In this document: positions 8,149-16,461 of the stretch, piece by piece
Numbering within the stretch: the first letter of the stretch is position 1
How the letters are laid out: each line of letters starts with the position of its first letter
Source: JAJFUV01 sp964561215
GTDB taxonomy: Bacteria; Acidobacteriota; Terriglobia; Bryobacterales; Bryobacteraceae
DNA length: 64,000 bases
Direction: 5' to 3'
NCBI GenBank assembly: GCA_964561215.1
Contig: CAZLOS010000005.1
Span: forward strand, 1-64,000
Program-made: the position numbers and the translations under genes
The notes under the pieces: model-generated
What the model saw: the letters and a program-made list of their open reading frames with translations, nothing else
Databases searched by the model: none
What the model was told of the DNA's origin: nothing

Positions 8149-8870
8149 TTGTTCCGCGCCTGGTCCTCGTCGGACTGCTGCTGGTTTCTGCGCTGCGGCT
8201 TTCGCTCGGCCCGGTTCCGATCATCGCGCCGCAGGCACCCTGGCCGGCGGGCCTTTCCGCCGAAGCCGTCACGCTGTGGCAGCGCGCGCTTGGGCTCACG
8301 GCGCGCAACCAGTCGCCCGCCATCCTCGTGTCGCGCTACCAATTCGAACATCTACAGCCCCTGCGAAGCTGGCAGGACATGGAGCGCCTGCGGAGCTACG
8401 TGGAATGGGCGGACCGCGCAGAGAGCGTGGGCTTCGACGGAACGGAAGTCGACGCAGACGCCTCGACGGGTGATCTGATCCTGCTGCGCCTGCCTCGTGC
8501 CGGCATCCTCACGCATAGCCAGGCGATGCGCGATCCGATCGGCTTCACGGTGCTCCCTGTCGAGCGGGATGGCCGCCAGCGCATCCCTGCCATGCAGGCA
8601 GTCTCGCAAGTACCCGTGCCCACGCTCGCGCCGAGTCTCACCGCGCGCATAGTGCCGGTCATCCATGCCGTAGTGCCCCGCTCGGCGACGATCGTCGAGA
8701 TCTACGGGGAGGGATTCTCCGGCTCCCGCATCCGCGCCTTCTCGGAGGGCGGCGAAGCGCAGGTGTTGTACGCCGGCGCGAACCAGATCAACGCCGCAGT
8801 GGCCGCGCTCGACCGGGTGGCGGTCGAAGTGGACGGGTTCCGCTCCGGCTGGTGCGAGGTGCGCCAGTGA
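8145..8870 (+). CDS. Exported protein with C-terminal TIGR03437-like module, function unknown
   Basis: 241 residues, GTG start overlapping the previous stop by four bases. Residues ~1-22 are hydrophobic (LVLVGLLLVSALRLSLG), a signal peptide or membrane anchor. The middle part resembles no family that I recognise. The last ~70 residues contain 'ATIVEIYGEGFSGSRIRAF' and 'AQVLYAGANQINAAV', the QIN signature of the Solibacter-type module. It is cotranscribed with its neighbours (4-base overlaps on both sides). Beyond an envelope location no role can be proposed. Confidence 0.7.
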   Translation: MIVPRLVLVGLLLVSALRLSLGPVPIIAPQAPWPAGLSAEAVTLWQRALGLTARNQSPAILVSRYQFEHLQPLRSWQDMERLRSYVEWADRAESVGFDGTEVDADASTGDLILLRLPRAGILTHSQAMRDPIGFTVLPVERDGRQRIPAMQAVSQVPVPTLAPSLTARIVPVIHAVVPRSATIVEIYGEGFSGSRIRAFSEGGEAQVLYAGANQINAAVAALDRVAVEVDGFRSGWCEVRQ

Positions 8871-9991
8871 GAGCCCTGCTACTGACAATCGCGGGGGCCG
8901 TGCTCCTGTTCGCACAGCCCAACCCGCGTGTGGGTTTCTACCAATGGGAGAGCCCCATCGGGGGTGCCCTGTTGCCCAGCCCGCTGTTCACGGCCCCTTC
9001 TTTGATCGAAAGAGCGGGCGCCGGCTTGTTCCGCATTTACGTGGGCCCTCGTTTCGACTACCTCCATCCCGTGCTGTCGCCGCTGCGTTTCAAAGGCGTC
9101 GCGCACTGTACCCCGGTGGACATCCTGCGGCTTCCACGTTACCGGCACGTCGTCGAACACCCGGCGCTCAGGACGATTGTCCTGACCGTCTACCCTTCGC
9201 GCGATTACGGCGGCGGCTGCGACGACATCAATCTTTCCCGCCCCGGGATCGGCGCCGCACTCGACGACGAATACCGCCAGATGTTCGCGCTCTCCGAATA
9301 CCTGCTGAACACCTATGGAAATCTAGACAAAACCGTGATCCTGGCTAACACCGAGGCAGATAACCGGATGCTCGAGATCATGCGCCACACCGGGTCGAGC
9401 GAACTCGCCATCCGCAACATGATCGCGTGGCAGAACACGCGCTTCCGCGCCGTCGACCAGGCGCGCCGCCGCCACCCGAATACACGCCTCAAGCTGCTGA
9501 ACGCCTTCGAAATCGCCCTTGTGAACCTGGCCATCGAGCAACAGGAGTATCGCTTCGTGAAGAGCCCGCGCGGGCGCTGGAACGCGTTGCGCGATGTCGT
9601 GCCGAAGGTAAGCTTCGACCTGTTGAGCTACTCCGCCTACGAGTCCACAAACGCCCCGTTTGAAACCGGCGTCATCGACAGCGCGCCCGAGGGAACCGGC
9701 CAGCGCCTGGCGCGCGACCTGGCGCTCATCGCCCGGGCGACGTCGAAGCCGGTGATGATCGGAGAACTCGGCATCCCGCGCGACGTTTACGACAGGCTGC
9801 CGTCCGGCGGCGTGGAACCGCGCCTGGCATCGGCGCTCGCAGCCATCCGGCGCCTGCGTCCCGCCTACGTGGTCTTCTGGCAGGTCTACGACGCACCCGC
9901 CGGACGAGGAGAACCGGTCGAGTTCGGCTGGTTCGATCCGGCGAGAGCACCGTCCAAGGTGCTGCTGGACTTCGTGCGCACGTACCGATAA
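8867..9991 (+). CDS. Exported TIM-barrel-like protein, possible glycosidase, function unknown
   Basis: 374 residues from the GTG at 8867, chosen because it overlaps the preceding stop (GTGA) and is followed at once by a signal peptide (RALLLTIAGAVLLFAQ); an in-frame GTG at 8852 would add five residues. The mature part alternates strands and helices with 'FRIYVGPRFDY', 'KTVILANTEADNRM', 'VSFDLLSYSAYEST', 'KPVMIGELGIPRD' and 'AYVVFWQVYDAP'. The late GE-G and W-Q motifs resemble (beta/alpha)8 glycoside hydrolases, where E in 'IGELG' would be a catalytic acid. I do not recognise a named family. Third gene of the small exported-protein operon. Confidence 0.65.
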   Translation: MRALLLTIAGAVLLFAQPNPRVGFYQWESPIGGALLPSPLFTAPSLIERAGAGLFRIYVGPRFDYLHPVLSPLRFKGVAHCTPVDILRLPRYRHVVEHPALRTIVLTVYPSRDYGGGCDDINLSRPGIGAALDDEYRQMFALSEYLLNTYGNLDKTVILANTEADNRMLEIMRHTGSSELAIRNMIAWQNTRFRAVDQARRRHPNTRLKLLNAFEIALVNLAIEQQEYRFVKSPRGRWNALRDVVPKVSFDLLSYSAYESTNAPFETGVIDSAPEGTGQRLARDLALIARATSKPVMIGELGIPRDVYDRLPSGGVEPRLASALAAIRRLRPAYVVFWQVYDAPAGRGEPVEFGWFDPARAPSKVLLDFVRTYR

Positions 9992-10080
9992 TTTGCCGAA
10001 CCGCCTGGGGCTACTCCATGGGTGTGGGTGAAAACTGTGAATTTCTGCCTCTCGGATTGCAATAACTTCACATTTGGGCT

Positions 10081-10109
10081 TTGACACGGCCCCACCGTCG
10101 TGATATGCT
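10081..10109 (+). promoter_or_regulatory. Sigma-70-type promoter for the DUF3748/TIGR03437 gene
   Basis: TTGACA at 10081-10086, a 17-base spacer, and TATGCT at 10104-10109: a consensus -35 box and a 4/6 -10 box at ideal spacing. The predicted start near 10116 leaves a leader of about 175 bases, unusually long. The leader contains a small GGGAG/CTCCC stem (10181-10200) and a strong ribosome site (AAGGGGG, about 10279-10285) before the ATG. Nothing else was recognised in the 9992-10292 gap. Confidence 0.7.
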
Positions 10110-10292
10110 CATCCCGGTCTACAGACTCCGAAATGGCGAACCTGGGTGAGAGGGGCTGTCGCGAGCGGTGCCTGTTGTTAGGGAGCGAGGGGTCTCTCCC
10201 GTCGGCCGCGAGTCCACTACACTCCAGGATTCCCGACAATTCCGAAGCCTTCAGTCAACGGGCTCTTTAAATCGCTTAAAAGGGGGTTTTCA

Positions 10293-12416
10293 ATGCGAAG
10301 TGTTAGTGTTCTGGTAGCGTTACTGGCACTTGTCACGGTAATGGTTGCGGCCGACCGCGCTCCGGCGGCGGCTGCCTATACACCGGTAGAGTGGCAGCTG
10401 ACGTTCTCAACTATCAACAAGTTGCTGGACAACAACGACAACTGGTCCAGGGACGACAGGTACCTGGTCGCCGACACGCGCGAAACGTATGGCGGCGGCA
10501 TCGGCAACAGCACGAGCATTATGAAGGTCAGCATCACCACCGGTGTGGAGACCATCATCTATGCTCCGAAGTACGTCCTCGATACCGTCAGTTCAAAGCA
10601 GGCGCCGGGACTCGGCGCCGCGTCGTTCAGCCCGATTGCCGATGAAGCCATCTTCATCCACGGTCCGTCCGTGGAGGAGGCCCAGGCCACGGGCGCTTAC
10701 TACGGTACACGCAACCGCCGCGGTGGCATCGTCAAGGCCGATGGCAGCGGTGAAATCCGCTTCGCCGACATGCGCGACATCACCTCCGATGTCACCACGC
10801 CTGGCGCGCATCGAGGCGGTTCGCACCGTCATGAGTACACCTTTCAAGGCAACCGCATCGGTTTCACTTACGACGACCAACTCCTTCAGAGCTATCAGCG
10901 CACCATTGGTTACATGGAGCCGGTCTCGAAGCATCCGCAGGGAGTCGACATGTGGTCGGCTCTATTGATCAAGCCGGTTCTGGATGCGGACAAGAAGCCC
11001 GGCGACATCGTGCGCGCCGCCGACGACCGCTGGGTCGGAACGCTCGGACAGTTCCGCAGCTTCATCGGGAACGTGGTGGAAGCAGACGGGAAGACGGTCA
11101 CCAGTTCCTTGTTCACCGTGGAGGTTCCCACCTCGGTCGACATCACCACCTCCGACTCGGGCACCAAGACCACGTTCATGACGCCTCCTCAGGGGATAAC
11201 CGTCCGCCGCATCACGTCGACGCCGGCGAGCGGCATCACCGCCGGCTCGATCGATGCCAGGTGGGTCGGCTACCGCGCCGCGGCTCCGGACGGCAGCACG
11301 CAGGTATTCATCGTCAATCCGCGGGGTTCCGACACGAGCGCGGATCCGGCCATGCTGCCCATCCAAGCCAGCTTCATTCCCCAGGGCGCTTCCGGCGGCT
11401 TGCGCTTCCATCCCACCGGCAATTCCGTCGCCGTGCTTTCCGACAGCGGCGTGGCGGCCATCTGCATCAAGCCGGGTCCGCTGTTCGGCACTACCACTTG
11501 GCTGTCGAAGCACGGCTCCGATTACGCCTCCATGACCAGCGATGCGCTGGTGTGGTCCCGCGGCGGCAAGATTCTTGCCTTCAACCGCCGGGTTCCCACC
11601 TACGACTCCACCGGCAAGCTGGTGAAGGATTTCAACGGCAACAATTTCCGTCAGATCTTCCTCACCAACTTCCCTGACAGCAACAACAACGGCATCGTCG
11701 ACGCCCTGGAAGACGGTGTGGTCAAGAATTCCGCCGGCTACCTGGCGGGCACTGTCGCGCCGGATAGCTGGGCCAGCGTGTTCGGGCTCAACTCCGACCT
11801 GGCCGAGAAACTGGTGACCGCCACCGCCGTTCCTCTGCCCACAACGTTGGGCGACGTGAAGGTGGACGTCACCGACAGCGCGGGCATGACGCGCGCCGCG
11901 CAAATCCTGTTCGTGAGCCCCGACCAGATCAACTTTGTCGTTCCAGCGGCTACCGCGGCCGGCACGGCAATCGCGAAGGTGACCACGTACCAGGGCAAGA
12001 CCTACTCGATCCCGGTCGATATCCAGGCCTCCGCGCCGGGCGTATTCACCGCCAACGCGACGGGCAAGGGTGTTCCCGCGGCCATCGCCGTCCGCGTTTC
12101 CGGCGGCAATCAGACCCCTGAGAACATCTTCACTTGCGCGACTACCTGCACGGCCACGCCGATCGATCTCGGGCCCGCGACCGACGACGTAATCCTGCTG
12201 CTCTACGGTACTGGTATCCGCGGCGCCAAGGCTGTGACTGCCACCATCGGCGGCACGAAGGCCGACGTTCTGGGCTTCGCGGCGCAGAGCCAGTACGCCG
12301 CGCTCGACCAGGTGAACGTGCGCATTCCGCGCTCGCTCGCCGGCAAGGGTGATGCGAACATCATCCTCACGGTCGATGGTGTCAAGGCCAACGTGGCGAC
12401 GGTCAACGTGAAGTAG
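10293..12416 (+). CDS. Exported DUF3748 (YidR-like) protein fused to a TIGR03437 C-terminal module
   Basis: 707 residues with a signal peptide (MRSVSVLVALLALVTVMVAA). Residues ~35-480 align with the DUF3748 family typified by E. coli YidR: 'INKLLDNNDNWSRDDRYLVADTR', 'EAIFIHGP', 'RRGGIVKADG', 'DITSDVTTPGAHRGGSHRHEYTFQGNRIGFTYDD' and 'WVGTLGQFRSFIGNV' all have counterparts, with WD40/TolB-like propeller repeats. Residues ~500-707 are the Solibacter-type TIGR03437 module ('SPDQINFVVPAATAAGTA', 'APGVFTANATGKG', 'LLLYGTGIRG', 'YAALDQVNVRIP'). The family's biochemical role is unknown. It is a single-gene unit: strong promoter upstream, strong terminator downstream. Confidence 0.85.
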   Translation: MRSVSVLVALLALVTVMVAADRAPAAAAYTPVEWQLTFSTINKLLDNNDNWSRDDRYLVADTRETYGGGIGNSTSIMKVSITTGVETIIYAPKYVLDTVSSKQAPGLGAASFSPIADEAIFIHGPSVEEAQATGAYYGTRNRRGGIVKADGSGEIRFADMRDITSDVTTPGAHRGGSHRHEYTFQGNRIGFTYDDQLLQSYQRTIGYMEPVSKHPQGVDMWSALLIKPVLDADKKPGDIVRAADDRWVGTLGQFRSFIGNVVEADGKTVTSSLFTVEVPTSVDITTSDSGTKTTFMTPPQGITVRRITSTPASGITAGSIDARWVGYRAAAPDGSTQVFIVNPRGSDTSADPAMLPIQASFIPQGASGGLRFHPTGNSVAVLSDSGVAAICIKPGPLFGTTTWLSKHGSDYASMTSDALVWSRGGKILAFNRRVPTYDSTGKLVKDFNGNNFRQIFLTNFPDSNNNGIVDALEDGVVKNSAGYLAGTVAPDSWASVFGLNSDLAEKLVTATAVPLPTTLGDVKVDVTDSAGMTRAAQILFVSPDQINFVVPAATAAGTAIAKVTTYQGKTYSIPVDIQASAPGVFTANATGKGVPAAIAVRVSGGNQTPENIFTCATTCTATPIDLGPATDDVILLLYGTGIRGAKAVTATIGGTKADVLGFAAQSQYAALDQVNVRIPRSLAGKGDANIILTVDGVKANVATVNVK

Positions 12417-12451
12417 TAACGGGCCGCTTCGAGCGGCACCGTCCTCTTCTC

Positions 12452-12512
12452 GCGCTCCCGGACGCGGGCGTGCTTCCCGCACCACGCCTCCGTCCGGGAG
12501 CGCTTTTGTTTT
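12452..12512 (+). terminator. Intrinsic terminator of the DUF3748 gene
   Basis: A 13-base arm GCGCTCCCGGACG (12452-12464) pairs perfectly with 12491-12503, with an inner GGCGTG/CACGCC stem, and is followed by TTTTGTTTT (12504-12512). A textbook rho-independent terminator, which also insulates the csm operon beginning at 12577. Confidence 0.9.
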
Positions 12513-12576
12513 GGGGCGCTTGTGAATTTCGCCGCCGCTTGTGGTAGACTTGCCACTTCGGTAGGCTTCAGTCGGG

Positions 12577-14043
12577 ATGTCCGTACAGATCTTTCTTCAA
12601 GGAAAACTTCTGGACATACAGAGTTTTCTTGTCTCGCCGCCGGCCGGCACTCCGGCCGACGGGATTGGTGTCGCTGAAGAGGCTCTCGCCGTGGCCCGCT
12701 CGCGGTGGGTGGCGCTGCTCAGCGAAGTGATCCCGCGCGCGCTGCTGGCGGAGTTGGGCCTCTCCAAGATTCTGCTCGGCGCCAGCGGCGGCGGCCAGTT
12801 CCTGGTGGTCCTCCCCAGCGAGGCGGTCGAACAGGCCGAAGCACTGCTCGCGGCCGTACAGCAGGATATTCATCGTTTGAGCCGCGGGCGGTTGAAACTG
12901 GTTTGGGCGGCTACCGAGAATCTCGGCGATTGGAGCGTGGTTCGCAAGCGCCTGTCCGAGGCCATGGCCCGCAGGCGTGGCGCGCCCGCGGCCGGTTGCG
13001 GCGAATCGTTCTTCGTGCCCGACGCCGAGGCCCCGTCAGGCGAATCCGACGAGTACTTCCTCGATGAATTCGGACCCAAGTTCGCCGACGCCGAGCAGAT
13101 CGGCTGGTCCCCGGAAGAACCCGCCCGTCTCAAATTGGGCGAGGGGAAGCACGTCTGGAGCCTGCGCGCCAGGACGGGCGAAGACAGCCTGCCCGTGGCC
13201 CGGCACATGGCCCCGTCCGAAGATGAGAACGGCCCCGCGGGCACGGCTACACTCGCCTCCCGCGCCGAAGGCCGCCCCGCCTGGGCGGTTCTGCGCGGCG
13301 ATGTCGACAACCTCGGCATACGCTTGCGCCGCGCGCAATCCATCGAAGAGCATGTGCAGCTTTCGGTGATGTACAAGAACTTCTTCGCCGGCGAGTTGGA
13401 GGTTCTGTGCTCTTTGCCCGAGTTCTGGCGCAAAGTGAACATCCTCTACTGCGGCGGCGATGATTTCGCAGTGTACGGCGCCTGGGACGCACTGATCCAA
13501 CTGGCGCGCGAGCTGAGGCGATTGTTCCATCGCTTCAGCGACGAGAACCTGAAGGATTTCCCCGGCCCGGACGGCAAGACGCTTACCATGGCGCTGGCGC
13601 TGGCCACGCGCCCGGATTCCAGTTTCACGGCGGTCTACCAACAGGCGGGAGACCAACTGGAGGCGGCCAAGAGCGCGGACAAAGATTGCTTCTCCGTGTT
13701 GGGGCGTACACTGGAGTGGAAGCAGGTCGCCGAAGCTTCGGATTTGAAAGACGCGCTCTCGCGCATGGTGCGCGAGTTCGGATGTCCCCGGCAGTTCTTG
13801 CTGGAATTGGCCAGCTTGACTCGTCCCGAAACCGGCGCGGAAGGTCACGAGGATCGTTTCGACAGGCCCTGGCGGCTGAACCGGCGCTTGAACCGCGTAA
13901 GCGGCGGGGTGCGCGAACGGGAGTTCCAGAAGTTGCGCGCGCACGTCGCCGCGCAGATGCTGGGCAAGAGCGCGGCGCACGTGAAGCTCCGGCCCGCCGG
14001 CAGTGTCGCGGTGGGCTGGGCCAGGCTACTGACAGAGGTTTAA
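12577..14043 (+). CDS. cas10: Cas10/Csm1, type III-A CRISPR large subunit, HD domain absent
   Basis: Large subunit of a Csm interference complex, which on target RNA binding makes cyclic or other nucleotide second messengers. 488 residues, much shorter than the usual 700-900. The protein opens directly with the first Palm domain ('LQGKLLDIQSFL', 'GASGGGQFLVVLPS'), so the N-terminal HD nuclease is missing. The second Palm starts with GDVDNLG (241-247) and holds the polymerase motif GGDD at 293-296 (YCGGDDFAVYG), which looks intact. The helical D4 tail follows. First gene of the operon, four bases before csm2. Only weak promoter-like sequence was seen in the 64-base gap upstream. A plain diguanylate cyclase is excluded by the Palm1 signature and the csm neighbours. 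Confidence 0.93.
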   Translation: MSVQIFLQGKLLDIQSFLVSPPAGTPADGIGVAEEALAVARSRWVALLSEVIPRALLAELGLSKILLGASGGGQFLVVLPSEAVEQAEALLAAVQQDIHRLSRGRLKLVWAATENLGDWSVVRKRLSEAMARRRGAPAAGCGESFFVPDAEAPSGESDEYFLDEFGPKFADAEQIGWSPEEPARLKLGEGKHVWSLRARTGEDSLPVARHMAPSEDENGPAGTATLASRAEGRPAWAVLRGDVDNLGIRLRRAQSIEEHVQLSVMYKNFFAGELEVLCSLPEFWRKVNILYCGGDDFAVYGAWDALIQLARELRRLFHRFSDENLKDFPGPDGKTLTMALALATRPDSSFTAVYQQAGDQLEAAKSADKDCFSVLGRTLEWKQVAEASDLKDALSRMVREFGCPRQFLLELASLTRPETGAEGHEDRFDRPWRLNRRLNRVSGGVREREFQKLRAHVAAQMLGKSAAHVKLRPAGSVAVGWARLLTEV

Positions 14044-14047
14044 TCTC

Positions 14048-14545
14048 ATGGCGGAAAGTCAGCAGGAAGTTAAGAATCGTGAGGCGCGGCCGCAGCGCGA
14101 AGGCCGCGGCGACCGCGACAGAGACCGCGGACGCGGCCCGAGAGAGGGCGGCGGACGCGGCGAAGGCGGCCGGGATCGCGACCGTGGAGGCCGGCCCGAA
14201 GGCCCGCCCGAAATCGACATCGACCGGCTCATCGCCGACAGCCTTTACCTGGACAACCAGGCTCACGGCGTGGTCAGCCGCATGCGCGACATGGACTCGG
14301 GAACGAAGAGCCAGTTGCGGCGTTTCTACAACGCCGTGCGGCGCGCCTGCCGCGCCCCCGAAGGCGAACGCCAGCATCAGTTCGTCATGCTGCGCGCCCG
14401 CCTGGCCTACACCATCGCGCGGCACGGCCTGCGCAGCCTGGACACGCTGGAACGATTGCTGCTCCAGGTCACACGCAAGAACGACGCCCGGGGCTACGAA
14501 CGGTTCCGGGACTTGTTCGAAGCCATCGTGGCGTACAACGAATAG
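14048..14545 (+). CDS. csm2: Csm2, small subunit, with Arg/Gly/Asp-rich N-terminal extension
   Basis: Small helical subunit that lines the Csm filament along the crRNA-target duplex. Residues ~55-165 match Csm2: 'SQLRRFYNAVRRACRA', 'FVMLRARLAYTIARHG' and the ending 'RFRDLFEAIVAYNE'. The first ~55 residues are almost only R, G, D, E and P (repeats such as RDRDRGRG and GGRDRDRGG), a disordered RG-rich tail not usual for Csm2, whose typical length is ~120-140. Such tails often bind RNA or promote condensation; that role is inference. It sits between cas10 and csm3 with gaps of four and nine bases. Confidence 0.92.
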   Translation: MAESQQEVKNREARPQREGRGDRDRDRGRGPREGGGRGEGGRDRDRGGRPEGPPEIDIDRLIADSLYLDNQAHGVVSRMRDMDSGTKSQLRRFYNAVRRACRAPEGERQHQFVMLRARLAYTIARHGLRSLDTLERLLLQVTRKNDARGYERFRDLFEAIVAYNE

Positions 14546-14554
14546 CGAGGAAGC

Positions 14555-15391
14555 ATGAGCGCCCACACTGCCCAAACGGAATTGAAGCTCATCGGCAAAC
14601 TGATCCTGGAAGGCGAGATCGAATGCCAGACGGGCCTGCACATCGGTGCCGGCAAGGGATCTTTGGAAATCGGCGGCGCCGATAACCCGGTCGTCAAGGA
14701 CGCATTCGGGCATCCCTACGTGCCCGGCAGTTCGCTGCGCGGCAAACTGAGGTCCCTGCTCGAACAGTCGCGCGGCATGGCCGTGCCCTCCGAACTTGTG
14801 TACCTGTCCAAACGTCGCGGTCAGGAAGTACGCATCCACCAGAGCGACCGCGCCGACGACGAGATCTGCCTGCTGTTCGGACGCAATCCGGGGCGTATGG
14901 AGCGCGTCTCGGGAGACACGCTGGAAACCTCCACGGCAACGCCGGCCCGGCTCACGGTGTGCGACGCCCCGCTGGTCGCCGAGAGCATTACTCCGCAGAT
15001 GCGCGAGAACCTGGACGACGAGATGACCGAGGTCAAGAGCGAGAACGCCATCGACCGCATTACGTCGCAGGCCAATCCGCGCACGCTCGAACGAGTCCCC
15101 GCCGGAGCCCGTTTCAAGATCCGCATGGTGGTGGACATCCTCGCCGAAGAGGACAAACCCCTGCTCGCCTGCCTGGTGGAAAGCCTGCGCCTGCTCGAGG
15201 ACGACAGCCTGGGCGGCGGCGGCTCACGCGGCAGCGGCCGGGTGAAGCTGGCCAACCTGCGCCTGTGCTGGCGAGGCCGCACGTTCTATTCCTCCGGCGC
15301 GCCCGAGCAGGAACTGGTTGCCGGCGCCGACCTGGCCGCCCTGCAGGCTCAGGTGAACGATCCAGGCTTCGGCGAGAAACTCGCGGAGTAG
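14555..15391 (+). CDS. csm3: Csm3, Cas7-type backbone subunit and target-RNA nuclease
   Basis: Backbone RAMP that binds the crRNA and cuts target RNA every six nucleotides. 278 residues. The RRM core shows 'ECQTGLHIGAGKG', then 'EIGGADNPVVKD', where D43 aligns with the catalytic Asp (D33 in S. thermophilus Csm3), so slicing is expected to be intact. 'PYVPGSSLRGKLRSLLE' is the family signature and a glycine-rich loop (GGGGSRGSGRV) lies near the C terminus. It has a good start with GAGGAAGC before the ATG. Csm4 begins two bases after its stop. Confidence 0.95.
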   Translation: MSAHTAQTELKLIGKLILEGEIECQTGLHIGAGKGSLEIGGADNPVVKDAFGHPYVPGSSLRGKLRSLLEQSRGMAVPSELVYLSKRRGQEVRIHQSDRADDEICLLFGRNPGRMERVSGDTLETSTATPARLTVCDAPLVAESITPQMRENLDDEMTEVKSENAIDRITSQANPRTLERVPAGARFKIRMVVDILAEEDKPLLACLVESLRLLEDDSLGGGGSRGSGRVKLANLRLCWRGRTFYSSGAPEQELVAGADLAALQAQVNDPGFGEKLAE

Positions 15392-15393
15392 CC

Positions 15394-16461
15394 ATGTCTC
15401 GCGGCTACCTCGTCCGCCTGCGGCCCACCGGACCGTGGCGAATCGGACCCGACTCGGGCGCCCGTAACCGGGTAGACCGGGTCTACCACAGCGACTCGTT
15501 GTATGCCGCCGTCTCCTCGGCCATGCTGCAATTCGGGCAACTGGACGAGTGGCTGGCGGCCACGGCGAATGCTGGAGCCGCGCCTGCGGTGCGCTTCTCT
15601 TCCGCGTTCCCGTTCTACCGCGACACGCTGTATGTGGAACCGCCCAAGAGCCACTGGCCTCCGCCTCCGTCGGCCAAGATACGTTGGAAGGGCGCGCGTT
15701 TCGTCCCGCTGGCGGTGGTGGAAGCGCTGGTGGCCGAGAAGCACCTGGACGAAGAGCGCTGGATGGTGGATGGCGAAAGCGAGTGCCTGATCCCCGCCGG
15801 AAGCTCAGCCCGCGCGCTAGGTCCATTCCGCACTGCCGTGCGGAGATGCGCAGCGGTCGACCGTCTCACCGGTGCAAGCGTCGAGCCGCACGAAACCGCG
15901 TGCCTGGAGTTTCGCGCCGAGGCGGGTCTCTGGACCATGGCCGTCTTTGAAGACCAGGATGCCGAGAGCCGTTGGGGCGAACTGGTGAAGGCGGCGTTCC
16001 GCCTGCTGGCCGATTCCGGCTTCGGCGGCGAGCGTTCGCGCGGCTGGGGCCAGGCGGCCGCACCGGAGTTTACCGAAGGCGAGTTCCCGGCCATGCTCGT
16101 GTCAGCACAAGCCCCCGCTGCGAACGGCGTGGAAGGCGAAGCGGCACCCGTTTTCGAGACCGCCAACTGGCTGCTGGCGATGTACAGTCCGGCCGAAGAG
16201 GATGGCGTCGACTGGCGCCGCGGCGTCTATACGTATACGTCGCGAGGCGGCCGCGTGGGAAGCGCCGCCGGCCACGGTTCGGCCAAGCGCACTCTGCGCA
16301 TGGTGACAGAAGGATCGGTGGTGTTCGCGGCTTCAGGGCTGCGCGGAGCGGCGCCGGACGTCGCGCCGGACGGCCTCGCGCACCCCGTGTACCGCTATGG
16401 GCGCCCCGTCGCCGTGCCGATCCCTGTCAGGCTGCCCTCTGTCGCAAAGGTGGCGCCGTGA
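15394..16461 (+). CDS. csm4: Csm4, Cas5-type subunit capping the crRNA 5' tag
   Basis: 355 residues. Csm4 binds the 5' handle of the crRNA and contacts Cas10. The start ATG at 15394 follows the csm3 stop by two bases; the open frame runs on upstream but only as a shadow inside csm3. Family features are the opening 'YLVRLRPTGPWRIGPDSG', the 'HSDSLYAAVSSAML' helix, 'VRFSSAFPFYRDTLYVEPPK', 'LADSGFGGERSRGWGQ' (the RAMP glycine-rich loop) and a late 'HPVYRYGRPVAVPIPV'. The end overlaps csm5 by four bases (GTGA). Confidence 0.93.
   Translation: MSRGYLVRLRPTGPWRIGPDSGARNRVDRVYHSDSLYAAVSSAMLQFGQLDEWLAATANAGAAPAVRFSSAFPFYRDTLYVEPPKSHWPPPPSAKIRWKGARFVPLAVVEALVAEKHLDEERWMVDGESECLIPAGSSARALGPFRTAVRRCAAVDRLTGASVEPHETACLEFRAEAGLWTMAVFEDQDAESRWGELVKAAFRLLADSGFGGERSRGWGQAAAPEFTEGEFPAMLVSAQAPAANGVEGEAAPVFETANWLLAMYSPAEEDGVDWRRGVYTYTSRGGRVGSAAGHGSAKRTLRMVTEGSVVFAASGLRGAAPDVAPDGLAHPVYRYGRPVAVPIPVRLPSVAKVAP

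Noticed and set aside
10962..12485. Minus-strand open frame of 507 codons
   Set aside because: Antisense to the DUF3748/TIGR03437 gene, no recognisable domain, and it crosses the terminator.
12513..12576. Promoter TTGTGA - 19 bases - TAGACT ahead of cas10
   Set aside because: Spacing is too long and the boxes are weak; not strong enough to list as a feature.
12577..14043. Diguanylate cyclase from the GGDD/GGDEF-like motif
   Set aside because: The Palm1 signature, the GDVDNLG motif and the csm2-5 neighbours identify Cas10.
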